Shown here one piece after another: positions 1 to 12,375 of a stretch of 64,000 nt of DNA. Position 1 is the stretch's first letter, and each line of letters opens with the position of its first letter. Origin of the DNA: Gonatopus flavifemur (taxonomy: Eukaryota > Arthropoda > Insecta > Hymenoptera > Dryinidae). The stretch lies in contig JAFFJZ010000004.1 of assembly GCA_018340375.1 (NCBI GenBank), forward strand, positions 47,904,001 through 47,968,000, given 5' to 3'. Position numbers and translations under genes: made by a program. The notes below the pieces were generated by a model. It saw only the letters and a program-made list of their open reading frames with translations. It searched no databases and was not told where the DNA came from.

Positions 1-206
1 AGGGAACGCGGTTGATCAAATGAGCTCTTGAAAAAGTTCTGGACATAACGATGTGCCGATTGTACTGGCAGTTACGAGTGATTGGTCGTTTACATAAATT
101 TCGCTGGCATCATGGTGTTGCTATCATTTCAAACATCAGGAAGTAAAATTGTACACTTAGCTCACAATCGAACATTCTATATCTTCTCAAACTGGATCTG
201 TATTCT

Positions 207-600
207 GTGATTGGAATAACACAGGATCTCAAAGACTACAATGACTTATTTTTGGAACTGGCAAGGATATCTCGAACTATCAGATTTGATGATTCGAAAA
301 ATTCCGAGAAAATCAGGGCCTGGTCGTGTCATCATTCTCACGTGGATTTACAAAAAAACTCGAAATCTCTTCATCTTTTCGGGCGGAAACTGTATCAAGG
401 AAGCCGCGTACCAAAATTTCATGCATATCACCGGATTCGGGACGTTCCAAACCATTAGATTTGATGATTCAAAAAAATCAAGGCTCTGTCGTGCTATTTC
501 ATTCAATATGGATAGTAGGTAGGCGAGGAGAATTCGACTCCAAGATTCCTACTTACCAGCATTACCGACCTCCCACCACCGAAAAAGAAAAATCATATTG
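207..600. repeat. Dispersed ~175-bp tandem repeat, copy 1
   Basis: The block matches 19840..20130 closely (shared words such as GGGCCTGGTCGTGTCATCAT) and is internally repeated about every 172-175 bp (TTTGATGATTC near 283 and 460). The tail at 530..590 (ATTCCTACTTACCAGCATTA) recurs inverted at 19725..19760. The small overlapping ORFs here are not conserved between the copies as one frame, so I read it as non-coding repeat. Confidence 0.7.
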
Positions 601-822
601 GAATCAGAGTAGGTGATATTTGATTTTTATTATAAACACAAATCAAGTAACATCAACGAAACACGAGGACTTACCGTGTTTGTTTCAAATTGTCCAAGCA
701 CACCCATCATCGTGACACATTACGAGATGAATACGTTTATTCAAGCCATGACTTTCTTCTCGGAACCGAAGAGATTTGAGAAGCTAGGAGTCCGTGTGGA
801 AAATTATCCTCAAAGAGTATGA

Positions 823-1310
823 AACAAGAAAGAGGAAAAAACATATCGCACGTAGATGCTACACAGAAAGAAGTTTATGGTATTTGTTCCTCAAAAAATA
901 TATGATATAATCTCATATAATATCGTACTCTTGGGATATACCTGAAATATGTAGCAGCGTATCAAACCGAATATGAAATATTAATTTGATGACTTTAACA
1001 TGGAGTATGATACAAGCTCACATACTACACAGGATCAATTCTTAGATAGAATGATTATTCATCTCGAGTCGTAACATAGTAAAAATGTGTCATCAAACAT
1101 CGAACTGATTATTAAATATTGATTCTTTCATTTCAGCATGAAGTATAATATTAACTCACATACTGAACAAGACACATTCTTAGTTGAAGGGTTATTCATA
1201 TTCAACGTAATAGGGAACAATTCTAATAGTTTTTCATTTCAATTTCTCACATCGTATCATGAACTGTATTCAACAAGATCAAGGAAATTGTGTTATACGA
1301 CATAAGAAAC
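823..1310. other. No gene recognised
   Basis: AT-rich sequence with no open frame of note and no clear repeat structure that I can see. Confidence 0.5.
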
Positions 1311-2710
1311 CCCGAAGAGAACATGAAGCTTCAGCGAACGTTCAGATCAGATGTGTACAGATCGAGTCGGAGGTTCATTAGAGCTAACTTTTAGATTCAC
1401 AAACGTTTGACAAAGGTTCTACGGACGTTGAAATGTCCGCCTCGAAATACGTTCAGGAAACATAGACAGAACGTTCGCTGAAGGTTCATCGAAGGTTTGA
1501 CGAAGCTTCACAAAAATATCTATACTTATATTAATTTTGATCAATTTATATGGAAAATAAATTGATTATTAAGGGGCACACCTAGTGTGACCGCCTAGAA
1601 AAAAGGTGATTTTTGGGAATTTAAAAAAAAAAACTACTGCATGAAATTCTTTAAAATTTGAAGGGTTTATTTATACATTAATAATGAATATTTAGTGAAA
1701 TTTTTGGATCAAAATACTCAAATCGCAAGGAGTTATAAGGAATCTCCCGAATGGAAAAAAACAAAAGTTGCCCCACTGCTGGGGTGATTCCGGCCTTCCC
1801 GGTGGCTGAAATAAAAAAAAGTAAAAATATTATTAAACTAGAAGGTATTGTCCATACCATGAACCTCCACTTTGAAAAAAAATTGAAATCCAACAAAATG
1901 GCAGAGTTTTGAAAAAAAAATGTCGAATTTTGCTCGAAAATTAGATGATTTTTCGCCTGCCAAAATTATATTTTTCATGCAATCGAAAAACTGGAGGTTC
2001 ATGGTACGGAGAAACATATACAAAATGCGCCGAAACAAAAATTAAAGCGATCGGACGATTTGTCTTGGAATTACAACTCCAGCAAATTTGAAAAATGTAG
2101 TTTCGAGAAAAACGCGTTTGAAGATAAAATGATTGATTTCATTGTTATAAATAGATAAAACTCATACTTACAGCTAATCTGCTATTCCGTCATGAGTACC
2201 TTTTCGGTTTGAATATACAAGTTTTTCACTGATTTTTATGAAAATAACTCATGAAGTGTTCAGTGTAACGGTCATAGTAAATAAATGTATCTAGCTCCGA
2301 AACCCGAATTTCTGACTACTGAGCAGCTACTCTTTAAAAGGCTGTAACTCGAAAACTGCTTGAGATATTCGTTTGAAATTTTAATATGTTATTCTTGAAG
2401 GTACAAACTATCGAAATATGCAAAAAAAAATCGATTTTTTCAAAGTGTCACACTAGGTGTGCCCCTTAAACACAAATGATTATAAAGTATTCCAAGTATA
2501 GATATTTTTGTGAAGCTTCCTCAAACCTTCGATGAACCTTCAATGAACGTTCCATCTATGTTTCCTAAAAGTATTTTGAGGCGGACATTTCAACGTTCGT
2601 AGTACCTTTGACAAACGTTTGGGAATCTGGAAGTTACCTCTAATGAACCTTCTGCCCGATCTATACACATCTAATCTGAACGTTCGCTGAAGCTTCATGT
2701 TCTCTTCGGG
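1311..2710. mobile_element. Palindromic (foldback) element with ~250-bp arms
   Basis: Left arm 1311..1568 and right arm 2470..2710 are reverse complements over most of their length; the ends read CCCGAAGAGAACATGAAGCT inward. The arms contain repeated AACGTTCGCTGAAG-type words. No coding capacity is visible. The centre is occupied by the TTAA-flanked element at 1573..2465, so the original element was about 500 bp and almost fully palindromic. I could not define its own target duplication. Confidence 0.75.
1573..2465. mobile_element. TTAA-flanked piggyBac-type MITE
   Basis: Perfect 18-bp terminal inverted repeats (GGGGCACACCTAGTGTGA at 1573..1590, its complement at 2448..2465) are flanked on both sides by TTAA (1569..1572 and 2466..2469). 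TTAA target duplication is the hallmark of piggyBac-like elements, though other TTAA-targeting superfamilies exist. The 893-bp interior has no transposase ORF, so it would depend on a transposase supplied elsewhere. It lies in the centre of the 1311..2710 palindrome and is therefore younger than it. Confidence 0.8.
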
Positions 2711-3313
2711 ACGTCCTCATGTAATATCGGAATTCCGAATGGACACTCAAATAATCAGTGGCAGCTTCAGAAATCCTTCATCTTTCTTTGATTGACGGGT
2801 AACAACCCTGTTAGAAAAATGTCGGAAAGGTTATTAAAAAAAGTGGGACAAAAGCCCCACGAAACAGAACAAAACAGCCGTTGATTACCGTTTTGTGACG
2901 ATTTTTGTCTCGGTTTTTTTCTGAATCTTTCTGACGTTTTGAATAAGGAAAGTAAAACCGATAGGCGACCTCACACAGTTCTTCTTTGTTACTTGTCAGT
3001 TAAAGAAAGACAAGGAATTTTTAAAGCCACTACTGAAAGTAATAATTTGACAAATATTTCATTGCAAGAACAAAAACCAACTTATTGAATAAGAAACTAG
3101 CCAGGATTGAGAGTGAAAATTCCAATTCGAAATCCATAAAATTCCACCATTTCACAATTGATTTGAAAAATTGATATTTCAGAACTTGTAGTTTTCAACT
3201 TGGAAATCATTTCATTAGAAAATAAATTTTCAAATGAAAATTAACCAACTTCAAAATATCGACTTTGCAAATAAATCGTTGTCTTATAAAAATTCCATAA
3301 GCAATTTGACACA
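2711..3313. other. No gene recognised
   Basis: AT-rich stretch without a supportable coding region or repeat. Confidence 0.45.
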
Positions 3314-3382
3314 CACGGAGAAAAGAAAACAGTTAAGGTAAATTGTTGTCGCATTCACCGTAACCGTTTTCTTTTCTCCGTG
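3314..3382. mobile_element. 69-bp hairpin MITE
   Basis: Near-perfect palindrome with ends CACGGAGAAAAGAAAAC at 3314 and the complement ending at 3382. Its end resembles the CAC..GAGAAA ends of the TA-flanked MITEs elsewhere in the window, but no clear TA duplication is seen. Confidence 0.5.
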
Positions 3383-3870
3383 CATATACTCTTTAAACTC
3401 TTTGTTTATGAATTCCAACTGTTTTTAACCCAGAAAGTAGTTGAAAATAGACCAATACAACATACAACTCATCAATTTGAAAAACATTCATAAAGAATTC
3501 AATTGTGACCGGAAATTCATCATAAATTGTTGAGGGTTATATTTCAAATTCTTTGGTGTGTCGGCATAAAATTCGAATATATTCAAGTGCTTTTTCCAAA
3601 ATTTACGAAAAGTTTTGAAGTATAAGAATTCAACATTTGTGAGTTTCTTTCGCAAGATATTTGGAGAAAATCTAAGTAATACAAAATATAATACAATGAT
3701 TATTGATAAAAAATTTTATTCTAAATGACAAGTACCAAATTTTGCACACAAATATAATGCTGTATTGTCGATGTTTTCATTTGTTCATGAAATTGATTTT
3801 TTTCTAAATATAACAAGAAACAATTCCTGTATTTATTTAACTCTGTATTATCAGAGTTTTCGTTTGTTCA
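3383..3870. other. No gene recognised
   Basis: AT-rich sequence just downstream (minus-strand sense) of the transposase C-terminus; it may be the 3' untranslated part of that transposon, which is inference only. Confidence 0.4.
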
Positions 3871-4259
3871 TCAAAGCCATTTTTTTACAATATAGCAACC
3901 ACCATCGCTGCATTTATGAGTGTGGGAGAAACTTGCACCCTGCAAATCTGTTTCATATAAAACTTCCCAATCGTACATTCGCTCATCAAATATTTTATAA
4001 GATTGGGTAGGTTCATCGAAGAAACAATCATATAATCGTTTGACTAAATAAATAGTACTATCCTTATGATCAACTATTATCATATTTACTACATAAAATA
4101 ATGGTGCGCTTTCATGAGAGATCATTATGATAGAATTTTTTCGTATAATATTGCCTTCATATTTCACCCAATTGGTCATCTTTAAATTTCCTGTTATATT
4201 TGATAGTAAGGAATCCAACAGAGGAATTTTGTTACGTAAATCCAACGGACAAATACATT
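3871..4259 (-). pseudogene. C-terminal piece of TNP2-like transposase gene (element A)
   Basis: Minus-strand reading frame that continues the ORF found at 8947..11133 once the inserted DNA at 4260..8946 is taken out: the larger piece stops after NIGPKK and this one opens with KCICPLDLRNKIPLL. It contains a hydrophobic/acidic domain with YDWEVLYETDLQGASF and ends in IVKKWL before a stop at 3871. I infer that it is the last ~125 residues of the same protein. The insertion destroys the gene. I do not know a function for this C-terminal domain. Confidence 0.65.
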
Positions 4260-4407
4260 TCTGCCGTACAAAGCAAAAAAGCCGTAACTCAATTTTCTGT
4301 CGAACATGAGATTCATGTACCATTCCAACCAGAAAATTTCACTGCATCGAATGACATAAAAAAATTTTTTTCAAAAAAAGTTGAGTTACGGCTTTCTTGC
4401 TTTGTAC

Positions 4408-7400
4408 GATGAAGCTGAAACTAGCGAACCACATCTAGCAGACCAGTTGTGAACTTTTGGTTGAGACTGTACTTTTGAGTTATTACATATTCCCAACGGG
4501 ATTTCGGGCGAACGGGCAGTGCTGGTAGGATGAAAATGATCAATCTTAATAGATTTTGATACGCTGAATCGAATGAGATGGGTTTCAAATCGATCCGAAC
4601 AGTTTTGAGGAAGATATAGAGGTTTTGAATGAAGTGGAAATTGGAAATGGTATCGGCGATTGCGATTTTTCCATGCCTTCCCTTATTCAGAAAGGGAATT
4701 TCTGGTTCGCTGATCGTGTTTCTTATGGTATTTTCGACGCTGAATCGAATGAGATGGGTCTCGGAATGGTACGCGGTCGTCTTCCATGGATTTGGGAGGA
4801 TTGAAGTTGGGAAAACTTGGAAACGTGAGAAACTGTGCGTCCAAAACAATAATTCCATGCCTTCCCTTATTCAGAAAGGGAATTTTTCGTTTGCTGAGGT
4901 TGTTTTTTATAGTATTTTCGACGCTAAATCGAATGAGATGGGTCCCGAAATGGTACGCGGTCGTCTTCCATGGTTTTGGGAGGATTGAAGTTAGGGAAAT
5001 TTGGGAACGTGAGAAATTGTGCGTCCAAAACAACAATCCCATGCCTTCCCTTATTCAGGAAGGGAATTTTTGGTTCGCTGAGGTTGTTTTTCATAGTATT
5101 CTCGACGCTGAATCGCATGAACACGATTCCAAAATGGTACGCGGTCGTTTTCCACGGATTTGGGGAAATTCAAGTTAGCAGAACTTGCAAACGTGAGGAC
5201 CAGGCCGTCCAAAGCCACAGTTTCCATGCCTTGCCTCATTCAGAAAGGGAATTTTTGGTTCGCCCATGTTATTCTTGATGGTATTATCGACGCTGAATCG
5301 AATGAAATCAGTCTCAAAATGGTACGCGGTCATTTTCTATGGATTCGGGGAGAATGAAACAACTAGAAAGTGAAATCGTGAGAAACTGTACACCCAAGTC
5401 AATGTTTCCATGGTTCCGCTTACTCAGAAAGAGAATTTTTGGTTCGCTGATCTTGTTTCTTGTAGTATTTTCGACGCTGAATCGAATGAGATAGGTGTCG
5501 AAATGGTACGCGGTCGTCTTCCATGGATTTGGGAGGATTGAGGTTAGGGAAACTTGGAAACGTCAGAAACTGTGTGTCCAAAACAATAATTCCATGCCTT
5601 CCCTGTCCATAGAAAATGACCGCGTACCATTTTGAGACTGATTTCATTCGATTCAGCGTTGAAAATACCATCAAGAATAACATGGGCGAACCAAAAATTC
5701 CCTTTCTGAATAAGGGAAGGCCTGAAAACATTGTTTTGAACGCACAGTTTCTTACGTTTCCTAGTTTTGCTAACTCCAATCCCCTCAAATCCATGGGAAA
5801 CGGACGCGTACCATTCTGGAATCGTGTTCATTCGATTCAGCGCCGAAAATCCTATGAAAAACAACCTCAGCGAACCAAACATTTTCTTTCTGAATGGGAG
5901 AAGGCATGGGAACATTGTATTGGACACACAGTTTCTGACGTTTCCAAGTTTTGCTACCTTCAATCCCCCCAAATCTACGGAAGACGACCGCGTACCATTC
6001 TGGAATCATGTTCATCCGATTCAGCGTCGAAAATACTATAAAAAACAACCTCAGCGAACTAAAAATTCCCTTTCTGAATAAGGGAAGGCATGGAATTGTT
6101 GTTTTGGACGCACAGTTTCTGACGTTTCCAAGTTTTGCTACCTTCAATCCCCCCAAATCCATGGAAGACGACCGCGTACCATTCTGGAATCGTGCTCATC
6201 CGATTCAGCGTCGAAAATACTATAAAAAACAACCTCAGCGAACCAAAAATTTGCTTTCTCAATGGGGGAAGGCAAGGAAACATTGTGTTGGACACACAAT
6301 TTATGACGTTTCCAAGTTTTGCTACCTTCAATCCCCCCAAATTCAAGGAAGACGACCGCGTACCATTCTGGAATCATGTTCATCCGATTCAGCGTCGAAA
6401 ATACTATAAAAAACAACCTCAGCGAACTAAAAATTCCCTTTCTGAATAAGGGAAGGCATGGAATTGTTGTTTTGGACGCACAGTTTCTGACGTTTCCAAG
6501 TTTTGCTACCTTCAATCCCCCCAAATCTACGGAAGACGACCGCGTACCATTCTGGAATCATGTTCATCCGATTCAGCGTCGAAAATACTATAAAAAACAA
6601 CCTCAGCGAACTAAAAATTCCCTTTCTGAATAAGGGAAGGCATGGAATTGTTGTTTTGGACGCACAGTTTCTGACGTTTCCAAGTTTTGCTACCTTCAAT
6701 CCCCCCAAATCCATGGAAGACGACCGCGTACCATTCTGGAATCGTGTTCATCCGATTCAGCGTCGAAAATACTATAAAAAACAACCTCAGCGAACCAAAA
6801 ATTTGCTTTCTCAATGGGGGAAGGCAAGGAAACATTGTGTTGGACACACAATTTATGACGTTTCCAAGTTTTGCTACCTTCAATCCCCCCAAATTCAAGG
6901 AAGACGACCGCGTACCATTCTGGAATCATGTTCATCCGATTCAGCGTCGAAAATACTATAAAAAACAACCTCAGCGAACTAAAAATTCCCTTTCTGAATA
7001 AGGGAAGGCATGGAATTGTTGTTTTGGACGCACAGTTTCTGACGTTTCCAAGTTTTGCTACCTTCAATCCCCCCAAATCCATGGAAGACGACCGCGTACC
7101 ATTCTGGAATCGTGTTCATCCGATTCAGCGTCGAAAATACTATAAAAAACAACCTCAGCGAACCAAAAATTTGCTTTCTCAATGGGGGAAGGCAAGGAAA
7201 CATTGTGTTGGACACACAATTTATGACGTTTCCAAGTTTTGCTACCTTCAATCCCCCCAAATTCAAGGAAGACGACCGCGTACCATTCTGGAATCATGTT
7301 CATCCGATTCAGCGTCGAAAATACTATAAAAAACAACCTCAGCGAACTAAAAATTCCCTTTCTGAATAAGGGAAGGCATGGAATTGTTGTTTTGGACGCA

Positions 7401-8932
7401 CAGTTTCTGACGTTTCCAAGTTTTGCTACCTTCAATCCCCCCAAATCTACGGAAGACGACCGCGTACCATTCTGGAATCATGTTCATCCGATTCAGCGTC
7501 GAAAATACTATAAAAAACAACCTCAGCGAACTAAAAATTCCCTTTCTGAATAAGGGAAGGCATGGAATTGTTGTTTTGGACGCACAGTTTCTGACGTTTC
7601 CAAGTTTTGCTACCTTCAATCCCCCCAAATCCATGGAAGACGACCGCGTACCATTCTGGAATCGTGTTCATCCGATTCAGCGTCGAAAATACTATAAAAA
7701 ACAACCTCAGCGAACCAAAAATTTGCTTTCTCAATGGGGGAAGGCAAGGAAACATTGTGTTGGACACACAATTTATGACGTTTCCAAGTTTTGCTACCTT
7801 CAATCCCCCCAAATCCAAGGAAGACGACCGCGTACGATTCTGGAATCGTGTTCATCCGATTCAGCGTCGAAAATACTATTAGAAACAAGATCAGCGAACC
7901 AAAAATTCTCTTTCTGAGTAAGCGGAAACATGGAAACATTGACTTGGGTGTACAGTTTCTCACGATTTCACTTTCTAGTTGTTTCATTCTCCCCGAATCC
8001 ATAGAAAATGACCGCGTACCATGTTGAGACTGATTTCATTCGATTCAGCGTCGATAATACCATCAAGAATAACTTGGGCGGACCAAAAATTCCCTTTCTG
8101 AATGAGGCAAGGCATAGAAACTGTGGCTTTGGACGGCCTGTTCCTCACGTTTGCAAGTTCTGCTAACTTGAATTTCCCCAAATCCATGGAAAACGACCGC
8201 GTACCATTTTGGAATCGTGTTCATGCGATTCAGCGTCGAGAATACTATGAAAAACAACCTCAGCGAACCAAAAATTCCCTTTCTGAATAAGGGAAGGCTT
8301 GGAATTGTCGTTTTGGACGCACAATTTCTCATGTTCCCAAATTTCCCTAACTTCAATCCTCCCAAATCCATGGAAGACGACCGCGTACCATTTCGGGACC
8401 CATCTCATTCGATTTAGCGTCGAAAATACTATAAAAAACAACCTCAGCAAACGAAAAATTCCCTTTCTGAATAAGGGAAGGCATGGAATTATTGTTTTGG
8501 ACGCACAGTTTCTCACCTTTTCAAGTTTTCCCAACTTCAATCCTCCCAAATCCATGGAAGACGACCGCGTACCATTCCGAGACCCATCTCATTCGATTCA
8601 GCGTCGAAAATACCATAAGAAACACGATCAGCGAACCGGAAATTCCCTTTCTGAATAAGGGAAGGCATGGAAAAATCGCAATCGCCGACACCATTTCCAA
8701 TTTCCACTTCATTCAAAACCTCTATATCTTCCTCAAAACTGTTCGGATCGATTTGAAACCCATCTCATTCGATTCAGCGTATCAAAATCTATTAAGATTG
8801 ATCATTTTCATCCTACCAGCACTGCCCGTTCGCCCAAAATCCCGTTGGAAATATGTAATAACTCAAAAGTACAGTCTCAACCAAAAGTTCACAACTGGTC
8901 TGCTAGATGTGGTTCGCTAGTTTCAGCTCCAT
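4408..8932. mobile_element. 4.5-kb foldback element made of opposed 184-bp repeats
   Basis: The whole element consists of ~184-bp units. Units left of about 5604 face one way and those to the right the other. The outer left arm (4408..5603) matches the outer right arm (about 7745..8932) unit for unit, including the unique ends GAAGCTGAAACTAGCGAACC. An 8-bp direct repeat, CTTTGTAC (4400..4407 and 8933..8940), flanks it exactly, so it moved as a unit. No transposase is present; every ORF repeats with the 184-bp period and is a by-product. The architecture recalls Drosophila FB and Galileo elements, and an 8-bp duplication fits the P or hAT superfamilies. The family assignment is inference. Confidence 0.85.
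5951..7974 (+). repeat. Uninterrupted 184-bp tandem array with 552-bp higher-order repeat
   Basis: Eleven units begin at 5951, 6135, 6319, 6503, 6687, 6871, 7055, 7239, 7423, 7607 and 7791, exactly 184 bp apart. Three variants recur, marked by the start of the unit (CCCAAATCTACGG, CCCAAATCCATGG, CCCAAATTCAAGG). Their order is ABC-ABC-BC-ABC', a three-unit (552-bp) higher-order repeat with one A unit missing. This points to recent unequal exchange inside the right arm of the foldback, because the left arm lacks this expansion. Confidence 0.85.
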
Positions 8933-8946
8933 CTTTGTACGGCAGA

Positions 8947-11133
8947 TTTTTTAGGACCAATATTCACATTTGATACTCTTAATGAATTGTTCATAAAATA
9001 ATAATTCAATTGAAGTTGTTGTTTCAGAGAAATAGTCCGGCAAACATTAATACGGCTTATAGCAGCTCGATCGATCATTTTCCCTATTCTATGTTTTCCC
9101 TCATATCGCATTGATGATATTTTCCACAGACAACCCATGCTTTCTAATATCCTGGGATAATGAATTAAAAAGTGGTGTTTAGGTTTTAACGAATTTGGGA
9201 ATAATTCGATGCGTAATTGCAAGTATTCAGATATTAGAACCTTTAAAAGATTATGTACACCATAAGGGAGAATGGGACTGCATATCATTTCTATCAACAT
9301 TTTCATGAATAGAACCATTCTCCAATATTTGCTATCGGGAATTATTTCTCCGAAAATTAAACATACATGTCTCATAAGACATAACATCTCGGAAGATGAC
9401 ATACATAACTTTTTTGGTTTTTTCAAATGAATCTCCGTAATTTCAACAGGTTTGTTTTCATATTCAGATTCTCCATAATGAAATGCACTTATTCTATCAT
9501 TTAATTCAAATAATGATGATAGTCGCGCTTCATACACAAAATGATGAAATATCAGGGCCAAATCATATGAACAAACCCCCTCCAACAAATCATGCATGGC
9601 ATCCACTGCTAGGTTTTTCGTAACATGAAAATCAAGTTTGTGAAGAACACAGTCTTCTTTTATCCCGCTTGTGCTTGTAGAATTTGATTTTAAACATTCA
9701 TTATAATTCTGAGGATTACGTAGAATACATTGATGTTCATAAATTACATTATTGATGTCTTCTTTTTGTACAAGACAGAATCTACAGAAAAAATTGGCTC
9801 TAAAACTCTCGGAAAATCCGAGGATGGAATGGAGTCCCAAATTATCACCCAAAATGAGAGCCAATTTGAAATATAATTGTATTTCTTTCCCCAAAAGACC
9901 AATTGTAATTCCGGTAAACTCTAAAAATTGTAATTCTTCAATAATTTTATGGAAAACAATACTATTATGAAATGTATATCGGTCTAAGGAATTGAACAGC
10001 ATGAATAAAAAAATGTTATCAAGTTTAGACTGCAGATTTGGTGGTAAGCAAGGTATACTAACATATACTGCACCACATTTATTAATATCCTTGTGGCTTC
10101 CAAGAGGATTATTCACCTCATAACCATCGTAGTACATGAAAATTGGTAAAATAATTTTATCTGTACTTGAACCAACAACAGATTTCCAAAAGCTGCCTTA
10201 GATAAAATTTGATATTATTGAAAAGTTGGATTGTAAATGAGTCATGTAATCCAAAGTCGCTTGCAAAAGTCCTGGTATTTCGAATAATTTTTTAAAAACT
10301 TTTCTGATTGGGATGAACTCGGCTGTACATTTCACGCGTCGAATCAGTTTTTCGCCATCTTTTTCTTTAAATTCTGTCCGTTCACCTAAAGTGAAACTTT
10401 CTGGTAAAATCAGAGTATCACTTCTGAGAAATTCATGAAAATGATGCCATTCTGTTTTTAATTTCATGAACGGATTTCTAAACAATTCAAAAATATCTTT
10501 GTAATCTGATCCATTATCAGCATTTATGTTGAGAAATTTCTCAGATTCTAATACATTTTGCAACATTTCTATGATGCAACTGATGAATTCTGATAAATCA
10601 GATACAATATTTTTTATTCTATTTCTAGACAGGTCAGGGAAATGATACAATTTTGCTGAAAACCCTAATGCCTTTTCTCTAAGAATTTCTTCTGATGATT
10701 TGGGCAGTATTTGCTTAGAAATAGAAGAATGAATTTGAATTGTCGATATAATATTCTGCAATTGGCTGATTAATTCCGTAGGGTGTGATTCAACATCTGA
10801 ATCGTCATCGCATATATCAATATCACTCGCATCTTCATTCAAATATCCACCAACGGCTAAATCATTTGAAAATGTGGCTTGATTTTCGAAAAACTCATCA
10901 CCATCATCATCATCTAATACAGCAGACCCAGAAGAATCCTTTGAAATCAACTTATCAGGTGTCATCGAATGTTTCAATATTCTATTTTTTTTGTAAGAAT
11001 TGAATGATGAGAAAACTCTGTCCCATTTATGATCTTGGCATACATACATTTTTGTATTTGGATGTAATACAGACACATGTTTTATCAATGCTCTATTATC
11101 CAAGAATGAAGACTCACAAATAAAACAAATCAT
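8947..11133 (-). pseudogene. TNP2-like (CACTA/EnSpm-type) transposase-related gene, element A
   Basis: One minus-strand frame of about 730 codons, broken by a single in-frame TAA at 10198..10200 and truncated at 8947 by inserted DNA. The N-terminus has a C2H2-like finger (CFICESSFLDNRALIKHVSV..H) and a second CxxxH..H motif. An acidic linker follows (about residues 85-120). After the stop come NPLGSHKDINKCGAVYVSIP, an ILGDNLGLHSILGFSESF block, a Cys pair (FFCRFC) and the DAMHDLLEGV motif typical of TNP2-like proteins. Such proteins are known from many arthropod genomes as uncharacterised transposase-like ORFs. A start at 11133 is plausible because it directly precedes the finger. A host domesticated gene is unlikely given the stop and the insertion. 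Confidence 0.65.
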
Positions 11134-12157
11134 TTTATCAAATATTTCAAGAGTAATTATAAAATTAATATCAATTGTTCTTAATTATAATCATTGAATA
11201 AAATAGAAAGGAAGGAAATATACTTTTTCAATAATACTCTGATATATTTCCATCATAAAATGCTGTTTGGAAATTAGTCACATGATAAAACACCTTATCT
11301 TGTAGAATTCATTAATACTCCAAAGAGTACAAACCAATGAGAAGTAATAACTAATCCAATTAACTAATTAGATTCGTTCAATTTTTGAGGAAATAATTGT
11401 TTAATTTTCCCATTTAGAATATTTATTGCGGGTGGATATTTATCCGTAGAATTCTCAATTCCATAGACACATTTTTGAAAAAAAAGCCACAAAGATTTTG
11501 CACGTGGAGGGTATTCTGAATGGAGAGCGTGAAAAACTTTGAATGTCAGATCAAGAGCATGTAAATATGTTTTGGTTTGGTACAACGTTTCATCAACTAT
11601 TACATATGTGGATGGAATATTTGTCAAAGATCCTATAATCAATGGTGTTGGTTGGAATTTCTCTCCATTTTTTTGTAACTTTTTTCGAATTTCTAGTAAA
11701 ATGGAGTCAAAGTGGCAGCATTCTGAAATATGTACATATGTTGTGAAATGTAATAATATATCTCATGTCAATAAGATGTGTAAAAAGTTGTAAAATCAGG
11801 TTTCCATAAAATTTGATCGAACTTGATTGAATTTCATTCAATCAGTTTTTATTTGTTTTCGAGAAATCAAAATTCGATTCCAACAAGAATCCGAACTTGT
11901 ATTATTTTGAAATTTTTTAATCAGAAGGATTGAAACTATCATTACCCATCATTTACGCATATACTTATCTCAGACTTGAATGTATGACGAAAAATTGAAC
12001 TTCTAATTGCACCACATGTTAAAACACGTTTTTGTTGAAACCTTGCGCAATAAACAAATATGTCACGTACAAGTTACTTGAAAATTTATGTAAAAAACTC
12101 TTTTTCCAAATACATATTCAAGTTGATTCTACAGTATGATATGCATGTGGATTCACT

Positions 12158-12375
12158 CACACAGAAAGGTATTTAGCTACGGAAAGTAACATTTAGTTGC
12201 CTTAACTAAATTCTAGCTAGCGTAAATAAAAATCTAGTTATCTCAAATATGTGTATTCAATACAAATGAAAAATTTAGTTGCGTTAAATGAAAATTATTC
12301 AGTTAAACCCGGTTTTTATTCAGAATGATTGAATTTTCTACTAGTCTAATATTCAACTAAACGTGTTTTCTCAGT
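12158..12375. mobile_element. Possible CAC-ended MITE inside an intron
   Basis: CACACAGAAAGG near 12158 and TTTTCTCAGTG ending near 12375 resemble the inverted ends of the TA-type MITEs; the interior repeats TTTAGTTG-like words. No TA duplication is seen. Confidence 0.3.

Larger units (their letters stand above)
4260..8946. mobile_element. Small MITE (~154 bp without insert), split by foldback
   Basis: Inverted ends TCTGCCGTACAAAGC at 4260 and GTACGGCAGA ending at 8946 belong to one palindromic MITE with inner arms GCCGTAACTCAA (about 4281) and TTGAGTTACGGC (about 4381). The 4.5-kb foldback at 4408..8932 landed in its right arm. Removing both restores the transposase reading frame at an A-rich site, which supports the order transposase, then MITE, then foldback. 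Confidence 0.6.

Noticed and set aside
5951..7974. CRISPR-like array
   Set aside because: Units are contiguous 184-bp repeats without variable spacers, in a eukaryotic context.
4421..8920. Dozens of ORFs of 60-164 codons on both strands
   Set aside because: They recur with the 184-bp repeat period on both strands and contain no domain; they are by-products of the satellite.
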